Below, piece after piece: positions 7,859 to 15,502 of a stretch of DNA of 64,000 nt. The stretch lies in contig CAYXVG010000006.1 of NCBI GenBank assembly GCA_964468205.1, positions 1 through 64,000 of the forward strand. The letters run 5' to 3'. Source of the stretch: CAWELS01 sp964468205. Its GTDB lineage: Bacteria > Acidobacteriota > Terriglobia > Bryobacterales > Bryobacteraceae. Position 1 is the stretch's first letter. Each line of letters starts with the position of its first letter. A model generated the notes under the pieces. The model did not search any database. It saw nothing but the letters and a program-made list of their open reading frames with translations, and had not been told where the DNA came from. A program made the translations under genes and the position numbers.

Positions 7859-8461
7859 ATGTTGATCCACGGATTTGTCGGTGGCAGCCGAGTGAACGGG
7901 CCTGGCCTGCGGGCAGTAGTTTACTTCCAGGGCTGCTCAGTCGGCTGCCCCAAGTGCTGGAACAGGGCGAGCCACGCTTTTGTTGGTCAGGAACGGAACA
8001 TCGCGGAAGTAGCCCGCTGGGTCCTGTGTGCGCATGAGGAGTCCCCCCTGGAAGGCGTCACGTTCTCCGGCGGCGAACCCATGCAGCAAGCCGATGCCTT
8101 GCTCGGGCTGATTGAGTCTTTGCGTGATCTGCTGCCCAGCCTGAGCTTTGGCATGTACTCAGGCTATTCGGAGCGGGAGTTGGCGGACGGCCGTTACTGG
8201 TGCCGATCCGAACTGACGCGACGCGCAAAGCAGGAGATTTGGCGACTCATCCGGAGGCGTCTCGATTTCGGCGTGCTCGGGCGATATGTCGCCGGGCAGC
8301 CGAGCACGCTCGCTCTCCGAACGAGCGCCAACCAGAAGCTCGTACTTTTCTCAGAGCGTTACCGCGAGCAGGACTTCGAGCCGCAGGAGGTGGAGATCCA
8401 CATCGCAGCGCAGGGGCTCGTTCAGGTGACCGGTTTTCCCATGGCGGGGTTACCGGTCTGA
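7859..8461 (+). CDS. Small radical-SAM / 4Fe-4S activating-type protein
   Basis: This 200-residue protein has the radical-SAM cluster motif CSVGCPKC (Cys26, Cys30, Cys33; CX3CX2C) and the SAM-binding GGEP (SGGEPM). Its size matches NrdG-like and other activase-type enzymes with one cluster. Such proteins cleave S-adenosylmethionine to make a radical on a partner protein or small molecule. The partner is not obvious; no glycyl-radical enzyme is nearby. It sits inside the Ycf46/DUF1257/PRTRC run, so its substrate may be a component of that system. A 90-base spacer separates it from the upstream gene. Confidence 0.85.
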   Translation: MLIHGFVGGSRVNGPGLRAVVYFQGCSVGCPKCWNRASHAFVGQERNIAEVARWVLCAHEESPLEGVTFSGGEPMQQADALLGLIESLRDLLPSLSFGMYSGYSERELADGRYWCRSELTRRAKQEIWRLIRRRLDFGVLGRYVAGQPSTLALRTSANQKLVLFSERYREQDFEPQEVEIHIAAQGLVQVTGFPMAGLPV

Positions 8462-8513
8462 TCTTGCCGTTCTGATTCCCGAACAACTCGAACTTCACAA
8501 GGAGGTACCACGA

Positions 8514-9533
8514 ATGGCGACTCAAACCCACCTCTTCTCTTTTCCGCTGACACAGCCGGCCCCGATACCGATGGACGGCAGCGTTCCGGCGGCTCCCGCA
8601 GGTGGCAACGGCAACAGCGGGCCTTTCACCGTTCCGATCACCGATCCCGCAGTGGATGTAGCCAAGAAGACGGTCTGCATCAAGGTCAGCTTGTCCACCA
8701 TGGGCAACACCCGGAAAGTCTCGACGTCGCAGATTGAGGCGGATGCCGACAAGGATCTGCTGCGGGTGTCGAAGCAGTTGGTCGACTCGGCCGAGCTGAG
8801 GGCGATCTCCCGGTTCGACGGCGAGATCCGGCGGTTCCTGTACAACATCTGCCTGCCCTTCGAGATCGGAATTCATCTACTCCCGATAGCTGCCCTGGAG
8901 ACCGTGGAGCAGCGCCTCCGGCAGTTCGCGGAGGATCGCAAGCAGCTCGTAAACGCGTTCAGCGCCGCTTACCCCAGCCTGTGCCAGGGGGCGGCAAAGC
9001 GTCTCCGCGGGCTCTACAACCCGGCCGACTACCCTCCGGTCGAAGACATCGCCAGGGAGTTCGGATTTTCGTGGCAGTACGTCAGCTTCGGCGTGCCGGA
9101 CCAGCTCAAAGCCATCTCGCGCGACGTCTGGGAGCAGGAGCGCGAGAAGGCCGCGCAGCGCATGGCCGAAGCGTCGGCCGAAATCCAGGTTGTGCTGCGG
9201 GAATCGATGGCGAAACTGGTCCAGCACATGGCCGACCGTCTGAAAGAGGGACCGGACGGCAAGCCGCTGCGCTTCAAGGAGACAACCGTGTCGAACCTGG
9301 TCGAGTTCCTCACGAACTTCGAGTTTCGCAACGTCACCGACGACCACGAACTGCAGGCCCTGGTTGCCGAGGGGCGGCAGCTCCTGCAGGGTGTCAGCGC
9401 GGACGACCTGCGGACGACGGGCGACCTGCGCACCAAGGTTCAGCAGGGGATGGCAGACATCGCGGCGCAGCTCGACACGATGCTGATGCGAACGGGCGGC
9501 CGGAAATTCCGCTTCGATGAGGAGGATTCATGA
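8514..9533 (+). CDS. DUF3150-like protein
   Basis: This 339-residue soluble protein has a Pro/Gly-rich leader, a core resembling DUF3150 (VSLSTMGNTRKV, KQLVDSAELRAISRFDGEIRRFLY, a helical region, FSWQYVSFGVPDQL) and a long alpha-helical tail. DUF3150 proteins are typical of plasmids and integrative elements that also encode AAA ATPases and von Willebrand-type proteins; their role is unknown. GGAGG lies nine bases before the ATG. The last four bases overlap the start of the next gene. Confidence 0.6.
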   Translation: MATQTHLFSFPLTQPAPIPMDGSVPAAPAGGNGNSGPFTVPITDPAVDVAKKTVCIKVSLSTMGNTRKVSTSQIEADADKDLLRVSKQLVDSAELRAISRFDGEIRRFLYNICLPFEIGIHLLPIAALETVEQRLRQFAEDRKQLVNAFSAAYPSLCQGAAKRLRGLYNPADYPPVEDIAREFGFSWQYVSFGVPDQLKAISRDVWEQEREKAAQRMAEASAEIQVVLRESMAKLVQHMADRLKEGPDGKPLRFKETTVSNLVEFLTNFEFRNVTDDHELQALVAEGRQLLQGVSADDLRTTGDLRTKVQQGMADIAAQLDTMLMRTGGRKFRFDEEDS

Positions 9534-9712
9534 CGCCCGGCTTTGTGGCAGCCGTACTGGAGGGCTTTGAAGGGACTCTCGATGCTGTTCTGGAGGATGT
9601 CCACGAAGAAGACCTCAAGCGGGAGGTGGAAGCGCTTCAGGCGCACATCAGCAGCAAGCGGCAGCAGATCGAGACGGTGGAACTGCCGCCGGTGAGCCAA
9701 TTGAAGAGGTGA
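9530..9712 (+). CDS. Small helical protein coupled to the DUF3150-like gene
   Basis: The 60-residue product (MTPGFVAAVLEGFEGTLD...) is predicted to be mostly helical with an acidic centre and a basic tail. The start codon overlaps the previous stop (ATGA), so translation is probably coupled. The next gene starts six bases after its stop. I do not recognise the family. The tight packing is the main support. Confidence 0.65.
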   Translation: MTPGFVAAVLEGFEGTLDAVLEDVHEEDLKREVEALQAHISSKRQQIETVELPPVSQLKR

Positions 9713-9718
9713 ACAACC

Positions 9719-10294
9719 ATGAACAACGAACCGAACGTCGCGCCGGTTGCCGAGAAGAAGGGCATGTTCTCGGAACTCATGCCCTTGGTGGCCGAACGCG
9801 TTCTGCTCATCACCGTTTCGAAGGTGAATGAGCAAACCCTGTGTGTCAACTTCGTGCCGAAGCAGCTCAAGAGCTTGGAAAACGACGCGCTCACGACGCC
9901 GCTATGCCTGAGGGGGACGCCGGCAGAATTGGACCAGCACCTGGTTGACCAGGTGCGGAGCTACGTTGCGAGTCACGCCGCGCTGGCCAGCGACTTGGCG
10001 CAGGTCCAGCAAGAAATGGACGAGGCGGCCAAGAAGGTCCGCGAGGAAGCCCGGTCGAGGAACCGGAAGGCCTCCGACAAGAACAAGACGGGCAAGAGTG
10101 ACGACGCCGCGGCCCAGGATGCGAAGAAGGCCGCTCAGCCTGCGGCGCCACCGCCTCCGGCGACGATGAGTCTGTTCGATCAGGCCGACTTGGCGCAGGT
10201 AAAAGCACCTGATACCGTGGGCGACGGCAAGAGCGGTGGGGCACCGTCGAATGCTGTGCCAGCTCCGACGTCTATCGCGGATGTCCCTCGATGA
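9719..10294 (+). CDS. PRTRC system protein E
   Basis: This 191-residue protein matches PRTRC protein E in its first 100 residues: GMFSELMPLVAERVLLITVSK, FVPKQLKS.ENDALTTPL and GTPAELDQHL. A long charged coiled coil follows (EMDEAAKKVREEARS), then an Ala/Pro-rich low-complexity tail. PRTRC (ParB-related, ThiF-related cassette) genes occur on plasmids and integrative elements and their mechanism is unknown. It is separated from PRTRC C by a three-gene cargo cassette, whereas PRTRC genes are usually contiguous. Confidence 0.8.
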   Translation: MNNEPNVAPVAEKKGMFSELMPLVAERVLLITVSKVNEQTLCVNFVPKQLKSLENDALTTPLCLRGTPAELDQHLVDQVRSYVASHAALASDLAQVQQEMDEAAKKVREEARSRNRKASDKNKTGKSDDAAAQDAKKAAQPAAPPPPATMSLFDQADLAQVKAPDTVGDGKSGGAPSNAVPAPTSIADVPR

Positions 10295-10518
10295 CAACGA
10301 AGATGAACAACGACGACGCGACTGGCGACGAACGCCACAGATCGTGAAAAATCTCGCCGCCGTTCCACCCACTTGCCATTGTTGTTGAAATAGTCCTACA
10401 CGGCGCTTGTCTCGCGGTCGGTCTTTCCGCGCCGCCAGCGCGTCTGAGATCACCCACCCACCCGGCTGCGCGAAGATGAGAAGAGATATGTGACCAAAGT
10501 TTTGATGAAACATCCAGC

Positions 10519-11445
10519 ATGGACACGAAGCCATTCGATGAAACGCTAAAGGAGGTGTGGCCGTGGGCCAAGGCGTTCCTGCGTTACCTTCGCCAGACAC
10601 GCCCCTGTCCTTTTCTCGGCTCGCATCTTATGTTCGGTTCCGATTACAGCGGAGACCATGCCAAGAGTCCGTTTCATGTGTACGGCTTCCTCGTCGCGGA
10701 CGAAGATGGGTCGCCTCAGTGGCCTGCCAGATGCCACGCGGTACGGGACAGGTATCTCAAAGATGCCAGGCGCATGTCGTTCAAGAGCATGAATGATGTT
10801 CAGCGGCGTCGCGCCCTTATCCCGTTCCTGGAAGCTGCCGAGCACCTTGAAGGCCATGTTGTTGCAGTCGCGGTGACGAAGCAACTGGCGCGAATGTCTT
10901 CAACGCCGACATCCATGCAAGTGTGGGAGGATACGCACGGTCTTCAGGCGAGGTGGGACCCAAGAGCGTTTGAACAAATGGTCCGAATCGCCCATTTCTT
11001 CTCGATGTTCTTGGGTACGTGGTCGTCGCCGGGTGCGGACGTGACGTGGATAACCGACGACGACAACATCGTGGCGAATGCTGGGCGTCTAGATGATATG
11101 CATCAATTCGCCGCCCGGCTGTCGACAGTCTTTGTGCCGCACCGGCTAGGCGTCTTTGCAATGAATACCGTATCCTGCGACAACAAAGCTCGCGGATTCG
11201 AAGATTTCGTCGCGATTCCCGACCTTGCTGCTGGCATGATCGGTGAAGCGCTCTCCGTCACGCGCAGCCAAGAACAGGGACATCCAAACGCATACGGCCC
11301 CGAACACTTGACGGTAAAGTCAGAGGTTATCGCGGATTGGTTCTGGCACAGGTCTGGCCTTCTCAAGAAGACTTGCATCCTGATCAGTCCGGCTGCCGTG
11401 AAAGGCCAATTTGGCATCGGCGAGTTGAATTTGGAACTGCGATAG
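10519..11445 (+). CDS. DUF3800-like hypothetical protein of a defence-type cassette
   Basis: This 308-residue soluble protein has FGSDYSGDH near residue 41, then VYGFLVADEDG, a central FEQMVRIAHFFSMFLG and WITDDDNIVA. The order of a Ser/Asp-rich first strand followed by Asp-rich later strands resembles RNase H-like DUF3800 proteins, but the match is weak by eye. It is followed by TcmP and DUF5131, genes that often occur together in islands. The upstream 220 bases hold no gene. It could be a nuclease; this is inference. Confidence 0.55.
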   Translation: MDTKPFDETLKEVWPWAKAFLRYLRQTRPCPFLGSHLMFGSDYSGDHAKSPFHVYGFLVADEDGSPQWPARCHAVRDRYLKDARRMSFKSMNDVQRRRALIPFLEAAEHLEGHVVAVAVTKQLARMSSTPTSMQVWEDTHGLQARWDPRAFEQMVRIAHFFSMFLGTWSSPGADVTWITDDDNIVANAGRLDDMHQFAARLSTVFVPHRLGVFAMNTVSCDNKARGFEDFVAIPDLAAGMIGEALSVTRSQEQGHPNAYGPEHLTVKSEVIADWFWHRSGLLKKTCILISPAAVKGQFGIGELNLELR

Positions 11446-11577
11446 ACACCTTCCGCCCCTACGTGACCTTCTATAGGACCGGCACCGATGCTTCGCTCTC
11501 CCGCAGGAAGTGGCGTTTGCTCGTGCAAGGGGACCACCGATAACCGGTACATTTCAAAGCACAAATGTTTGTATAAT

Positions 11578-12438
11578 GTGCCGGTGGCCTCTGGTACGCA
11601 GAATCTCCGCGTGGAAGATGACGGCCTGGTGACACCCGAAGTCGGCGGCTGGGCGGAGACGAAGTATCGCCTTTTGGCCCTGTACGACGAGTTGTTCTCG
11701 ACCGGCATGAAGTACAAGTGGGATCAGCGAGTCTATCTCGATTTGTATGCAGGGGCCGGGTATAGCCGCATCCAGGGAACACGCAAATTCCTTAAGGCGT
11801 CTCCCATGATCGCGCTGACGGTCGCACACCCTTTTGACAAATACATTTTCTGCGAGGAACGCCCAGACCTCCTAGACACCTTGAAGGCTCGTGTGAAGGA
11901 GATCGCACCTCAAGCCAATGTGGCGTATATCGCCGGGAACTGCGACGCTGAAATCGACAAGATTTTCGATCAGATACCGAAGGGGTCATCGACGCATAAG
12001 GTGCTGAGCCTTTGTCTAGTGGATCCGTTCGACTTTGGGCTCAAGTTCGCAACCTTGCGCAGGCTCTCCGCTGCCCGCATGGATTTTGTCGTTCTGCTTG
12101 CCATCGGCATGGATGCGAATCGCAACTATGAACATTACGTCGAGGGCAACTCCAAGAAGATTCACGAGGCGCTTGGGAATACGGAGTGGCGGGAACGCTG
12201 GCAGGCGGTCGGCATCAGGAGGCGCGACTTCAGGCGGTTTTTGGCGGGTGAGTTCTGCAGGAGCATGGAATCCCTCGGCAACCTCAAGAAGCCGCTGGAT
12301 CGCATGAAGCTGGTCCGGTCTCTCGAGAAGAACTTGCCACTCTACTACCTTGCGCTATTCTCGAAGAGCGAGACAGCCTTTCAATTCTGGGACGCTGTAC
12401 TCAAGTACAGCACCGATCAGAAGACCCTGTGGGATTGA
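11578..12438 (+). CDS. tcmP: Three-Cys-motif partner protein TcmP
   Basis: The protein has the TcmP hallmarks: DDGLVTPEVGGWAETKY near the N-terminus, then YLDLYAGAGYSR (a Rossmann-like segment), LCLVDPFDFGLKF and a basic C-terminal half. TcmP proteins are encoded next to DUF5131 proteins carrying a three-Cys motif, exactly as here; the gene pair's function is unknown. The start is uncertain: GTG 11578 is used, but ATG 11488 and GTG 11611 are possible. A TATAAT at 11572-11577 would favour a later start if it is the promoter. Confidence 0.8.
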   Translation: MPVASGTQNLRVEDDGLVTPEVGGWAETKYRLLALYDELFSTGMKYKWDQRVYLDLYAGAGYSRIQGTRKFLKASPMIALTVAHPFDKYIFCEERPDLLDTLKARVKEIAPQANVAYIAGNCDAEIDKIFDQIPKGSSTHKVLSLCLVDPFDFGLKFATLRRLSAARMDFVVLLAIGMDANRNYEHYVEGNSKKIHEALGNTEWRERWQAVGIRRRDFRRFLAGEFCRSMESLGNLKKPLDRMKLVRSLEKNLPLYYLALFSKSETAFQFWDAVLKYSTDQKTLWD

Positions 12439-12444
12439 ACTCCG

Positions 12445-13251
12445 ATGTCACTGCTTTCAAAGATCGAGTGGACGGACGCAACCTGGAACCCAGTGCGCGG
12501 CTGCACGAAGATCAGTCCCGGTTGCAGGCATTGCTACGCGGAGAGGTTCGCCGAGCGTTTCCGCGGAGTGAAGGGACATCCCTTCGAGCAAGGCTTCGAT
12601 CTGCGTCTCGTTCCGAACAAGCTTGGTGAACCCCTGCGCTGGAGCGAGCCGAAGATGATATTCGTCAACTCGATGAGTGACCTGTTCCACGAAAGCGTGC
12701 CGCTTGCGTATATGGAGAAGGTGGTCGCGACGATGCGGATTGCGAATTGGCACACCTATCAAGTGCTCACGAAACGCTCCGAACGTCTGCGGAAACTGCT
12801 TTGCGGGCCGCTTCGGACAGCCGCGAATTATGCTCATATATGGTGGGGGGTGTCAGCGGAGGACCGCAAGTACGGATTGCCACGAATCGCCGATCTTCAG
12901 GCGACGCCTGCTGCTGTGCGTTTCCTCTCCGTGGAACCGCTACTGGAAGACATCGGAGAGCTGCCGCTGGACGGCATCTCTTGGGTCATTGTCGGCGGCG
13001 AAAGCGGTCCAGGCGCCCGGCCGATGAAAGAGGAGTGGGTTCTTTCCATTCGCTCGCAATGTGACGCCGCTAACGTTCCTTTTTTCTTCAAGCAGTGGGG
13101 CGGCGTGCGCAAGAAAGCCGCAGGCAGAACGCTTCGGGGTCGGACTCACGATGACTTTCCCGCGCGGATGCAAAACCCGACGTTACCCGCACTGCTGCGC
13201 CTTAAACACGCACTCGAAATCGAAAATGGTGCGCTCGTGCAGTTGGTCTAG
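12445..13251 (+). CDS. DUF5131 (phage Gp37/Gp68 family) protein
   Basis: This 268-residue protein opens with IEWTDATWNPVRGC and the three-Cys motif CTKISPGCRHC (Cys20, Cys27, Cys30), then NSMSDLFHE, FLSVEPLLE, VIVGGESGPGARP and FFFKQWGG, all typical of the Gp37/Gp68 family. The Cys arrangement suggests an iron-sulfur cluster. It starts six bases after the tcmP stop. The pair is frequent on mobile elements and is sometimes grouped with defence genes, but no activity is established. Confidence 0.9.
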   Translation: MSLLSKIEWTDATWNPVRGCTKISPGCRHCYAERFAERFRGVKGHPFEQGFDLRLVPNKLGEPLRWSEPKMIFVNSMSDLFHESVPLAYMEKVVATMRIANWHTYQVLTKRSERLRKLLCGPLRTAANYAHIWWGVSAEDRKYGLPRIADLQATPAAVRFLSVEPLLEDIGELPLDGISWVIVGGESGPGARPMKEEWVLSIRSQCDAANVPFFFKQWGGVRKKAAGRTLRGRTHDDFPARMQNPTLPALLRLKHALEIENGALVQLV

Positions 13252-13723
13252 AGAGGCGATCAGTGGCTTTCGATACTTCTCGATCAGCCGAATGCCTCGT
13301 TCATGAACACCATCTTGAAAGACGGCTTCAGCACTGCTACAGCGCATTGGTAGAGCCAATCCTGTACCGCGGCCCGCTGGACCCAGGTGGGTAGGCGCAA
13401 GTCACCCCCAAGTCACAATCACTCGGTTCCCTCTACGCTGAGAGATCGGTACTGGGAAACGCCGTTTTCGAGAAACGTCCTCGGGAGCTGCTCCCGGTCA
13501 CATGGCCGCATAACGCCCTACCTGACATATGCTGGTCAGTTCTGATCTTCCCTGACACTGCGGTGCCTGCATGCCGCGCGCTCTGGCACTCGGACCGAGA
13601 AAAATGGGCGTCGCAAGCTGGACAGGATGTTTTCACTTATTATGGCGAGCGTTCTCAAGGGCTGTGGCAAGAAGTTTCATCAATTCTGTCAACCTGCAAG
13701 AACCCCCCCGAAGGAGGTGCGAT
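13252..13723. other. Intergenic region upstream of PRTRC C
   Basis: These 472 bases contain no convincing gene. They hold one perfect palindrome (13482-13496) and, at the right end, the GAAGGAGG ribosome binding site of PRTRC C. No clear -35/-10 pair is visible. Confidence 0.5.
13482..13496. promoter_or_regulatory. Perfect 7+1+7 palindrome, possible operator
   Basis: CGGGAGCTGCTCCCG reads the same on both strands around one central base. It lies about 230 bases upstream of the PRTRC C start. It could be a protein-binding site or a short hairpin; there is no T-rich tail to support a terminator. Confidence 0.35.
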
Positions 13724-13972
13724 ATGACCGTGGAACCGCTCCGCAGAGAATTCTATTTCGGCGCGATTCGGCTTCCGGATCCCAACGACAGACTGCCGGC
13801 AGAGGAGGTTAGGGCCGCGTACTCGACCCAGTACCCGGACTTGGCGACGGCATCGATCAGCGGGCCGGAGGTGATTGACGGCAAGATGCGCTACACGTTC
13901 GAGCGCGCGATTGAAATCCGCGGTGCATGTGCTTTTTTCGTTCGCTTCAGCTTTCAAGCCTCTGGCCTTTAG
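13724..13972 (+). pseudogene. PRTRC system protein C, 3' end replaced by an element
   Basis: The first 63 residues follow PRTRC protein C closely: PLRREFYFG, IRLPDPN, VRAAYSTQYPDLATASISGPEV and YTFERAI. The family then ends in GTKG or similar, but here the sequence changes at about 13912 to an unrelated tail and a late stop, giving 82 residues in place of about 68. The break coincides with the start of a tyrosine-recombinase element. A complete, diverged PRTRC C lies at 22930. The start and GGAGG site are intact, so a product with a foreign tail may still be made. Confidence 0.8.
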
Positions 13973-14119
13973 ATGCAGCCGTCTCCTGCCACCTGGCGGA
14001 AAGTTGGGGTGGACCCCATTCTTTTTGAAACACGGCATGTGGCTGGCGCGTATCTGCTTTCAAAATCGGCTATCCCGTTGGGCTGGCTGATGTTTTTGAG
14101 GAGGGGCTGCGGACAATCA

Positions 14120-15502
14120 ATGAGCGGCGATGACGCTATTAAAAGCAATCGCTCACTTGACGGTCATACCGATCGGGGAGGCCATCGCAATCTCATCGTT
14201 GAGTTTACCGCGGCGTTACCGGACGGGGATTCGCTCAAGACCAACGCTCTCCCAGGCGGCTTTCCCTTCCTGATCGACGACGACACGCACGAGGTCGTTG
14301 AACCGGCGTTGTTGTTTCTGGTCGACGCCTATCTGACCAAGACAGGCTTCTGGAACCGGAACACCGCTAAGAAAGCCGCATATGATCTTCTGGACTGGTG
14401 GCGGTTCTTGGACCACGAGGGCCGACCTTGGGATCTCGCGGATGGCGGGGATCTGGACGCATACCGCGACTCCATGATTGGCGAGATCAGCCCGAGAACT
14501 CATGAAGAGTACAAACCGGAGACGATCCGCGCTCGCAGAACCTTGGTGAAGCGCTTTTACGCGTGGGCACACAAAAGGGGTTTCCGCGATGGGAGTCTGC
14601 AAGAGGCGACCGAGATTCGAGAGGTTTATCTCCCCGCCGATCGGGGCCCACTCGCTCATATTCATTCCGGCCCGCGCCGAATGGCAGTCGATCCCGGAGC
14701 GCCCAGGAGTTCTGCGAGACCGGGTGAAAAGGTCCGCCCCCTGGGAGGTGATCCGCAAAACCCCAGCTTCCCACGCATTGCCAGGCATCTCGGGCCACTC
14801 CCTTCCGAACGCGGTGCGGACGACCCTACTCCATCTCGCGACCGGCTGGCGGCTGAACTCTCAGTATCGACCGGGCTTCGTGTTGACGAGGTCGCCAAGC
14901 TCACCATCTTTCAAATTCTTGATCTCCCGGCCGGCGGTGACCCTGAGAGATTCACGACCATGCACGTCACGAAGACGAAGAGGCTGGTCGAGCGTGACAT
15001 AAATGTACCGAACTACCTCATTCCGGATCTGCACGCCTACATTGATGGAGAACGGAGGGAGTGTATTGCTGTTGCCAGACGCCACTGGCATAAGAAGAAG
15101 AGCGACGAGCCCAAAGTGTTCTTCGTCAACGGCGTGGATGCGCACCAAAATGCCGGAAAACCAGTAAGTGCGGACACGCTTTCGGGCGCATTTCGCCGAG
15201 CCGTTATCAAAGCGGGACTAACCGAATGGGTCACCAAGACGGCCCCTGATACCGGCGAGATTCGCCAGGTCCTGGTTCCGCGACACCGCTACCATGACCT
15301 ACGCCATACCTATGCTCTTTGGATCTACCACGCGCTGGTCGAGCAGGGCATCTCGGAACCCTGGAAGATTATTCAATCGCTGCTCGGTCATGCGCATCTC
15401 TCCACGACCCTGGATACGTATCTCCGGGTTGTGAACCTGGAGAAAGCTCGAACGGCTGACGGAGCCTACGAGGTCATGAGGAGCATCATCCGTGGCCACT
15501 AG
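14120..15502 (+). CDS. Tyrosine recombinase, first of the trio
   Basis: This 460-residue integrase has an N-terminal SAM-like DNA-binding region (about 60-180) and a C-terminal catalytic domain with the Arg in TGLRVDE, HDLRHT for the HxxR pair, LLGHAHLSTT for the second His, and the Tyr in TLDTYLR. All key residues are present. The start at 14120 is preferred because AGGAGG lies just upstream; the frame is open earlier, but that part derives from the element end. It overlaps the second recombinase by 11 bases. Confidence 0.9.
   Translation: MSGDDAIKSNRSLDGHTDRGGHRNLIVEFTAALPDGDSLKTNALPGGFPFLIDDDTHEVVEPALLFLVDAYLTKTGFWNRNTAKKAAYDLLDWWRFLDHEGRPWDLADGGDLDAYRDSMIGEISPRTHEEYKPETIRARRTLVKRFYAWAHKRGFRDGSLQEATEIREVYLPADRGPLAHIHSGPRRMAVDPGAPRSSARPGEKVRPLGGDPQNPSFPRIARHLGPLPSERGADDPTPSRDRLAAELSVSTGLRVDEVAKLTIFQILDLPAGGDPERFTTMHVTKTKRLVERDINVPNYLIPDLHAYIDGERRECIAVARRHWHKKKSDEPKVFFVNGVDAHQNAGKPVSADTLSGAFRRAVIKAGLTEWVTKTAPDTGEIRQVLVPRHRYHDLRHTYALWIYHALVEQGISEPWKIIQSLLGHAHLSTTLDTYLRVVNLEKARTADGAYEVMRSIIRGH

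Noticed and set aside
14640..14800. Possible pair of compensating frameshifts in the first tyrosine recombinase
   Set aside because: The Pro/Arg-rich stretch is odd, but KVRPL and IARHLGPLPSE fit the family in the same frame, so no shift is needed.
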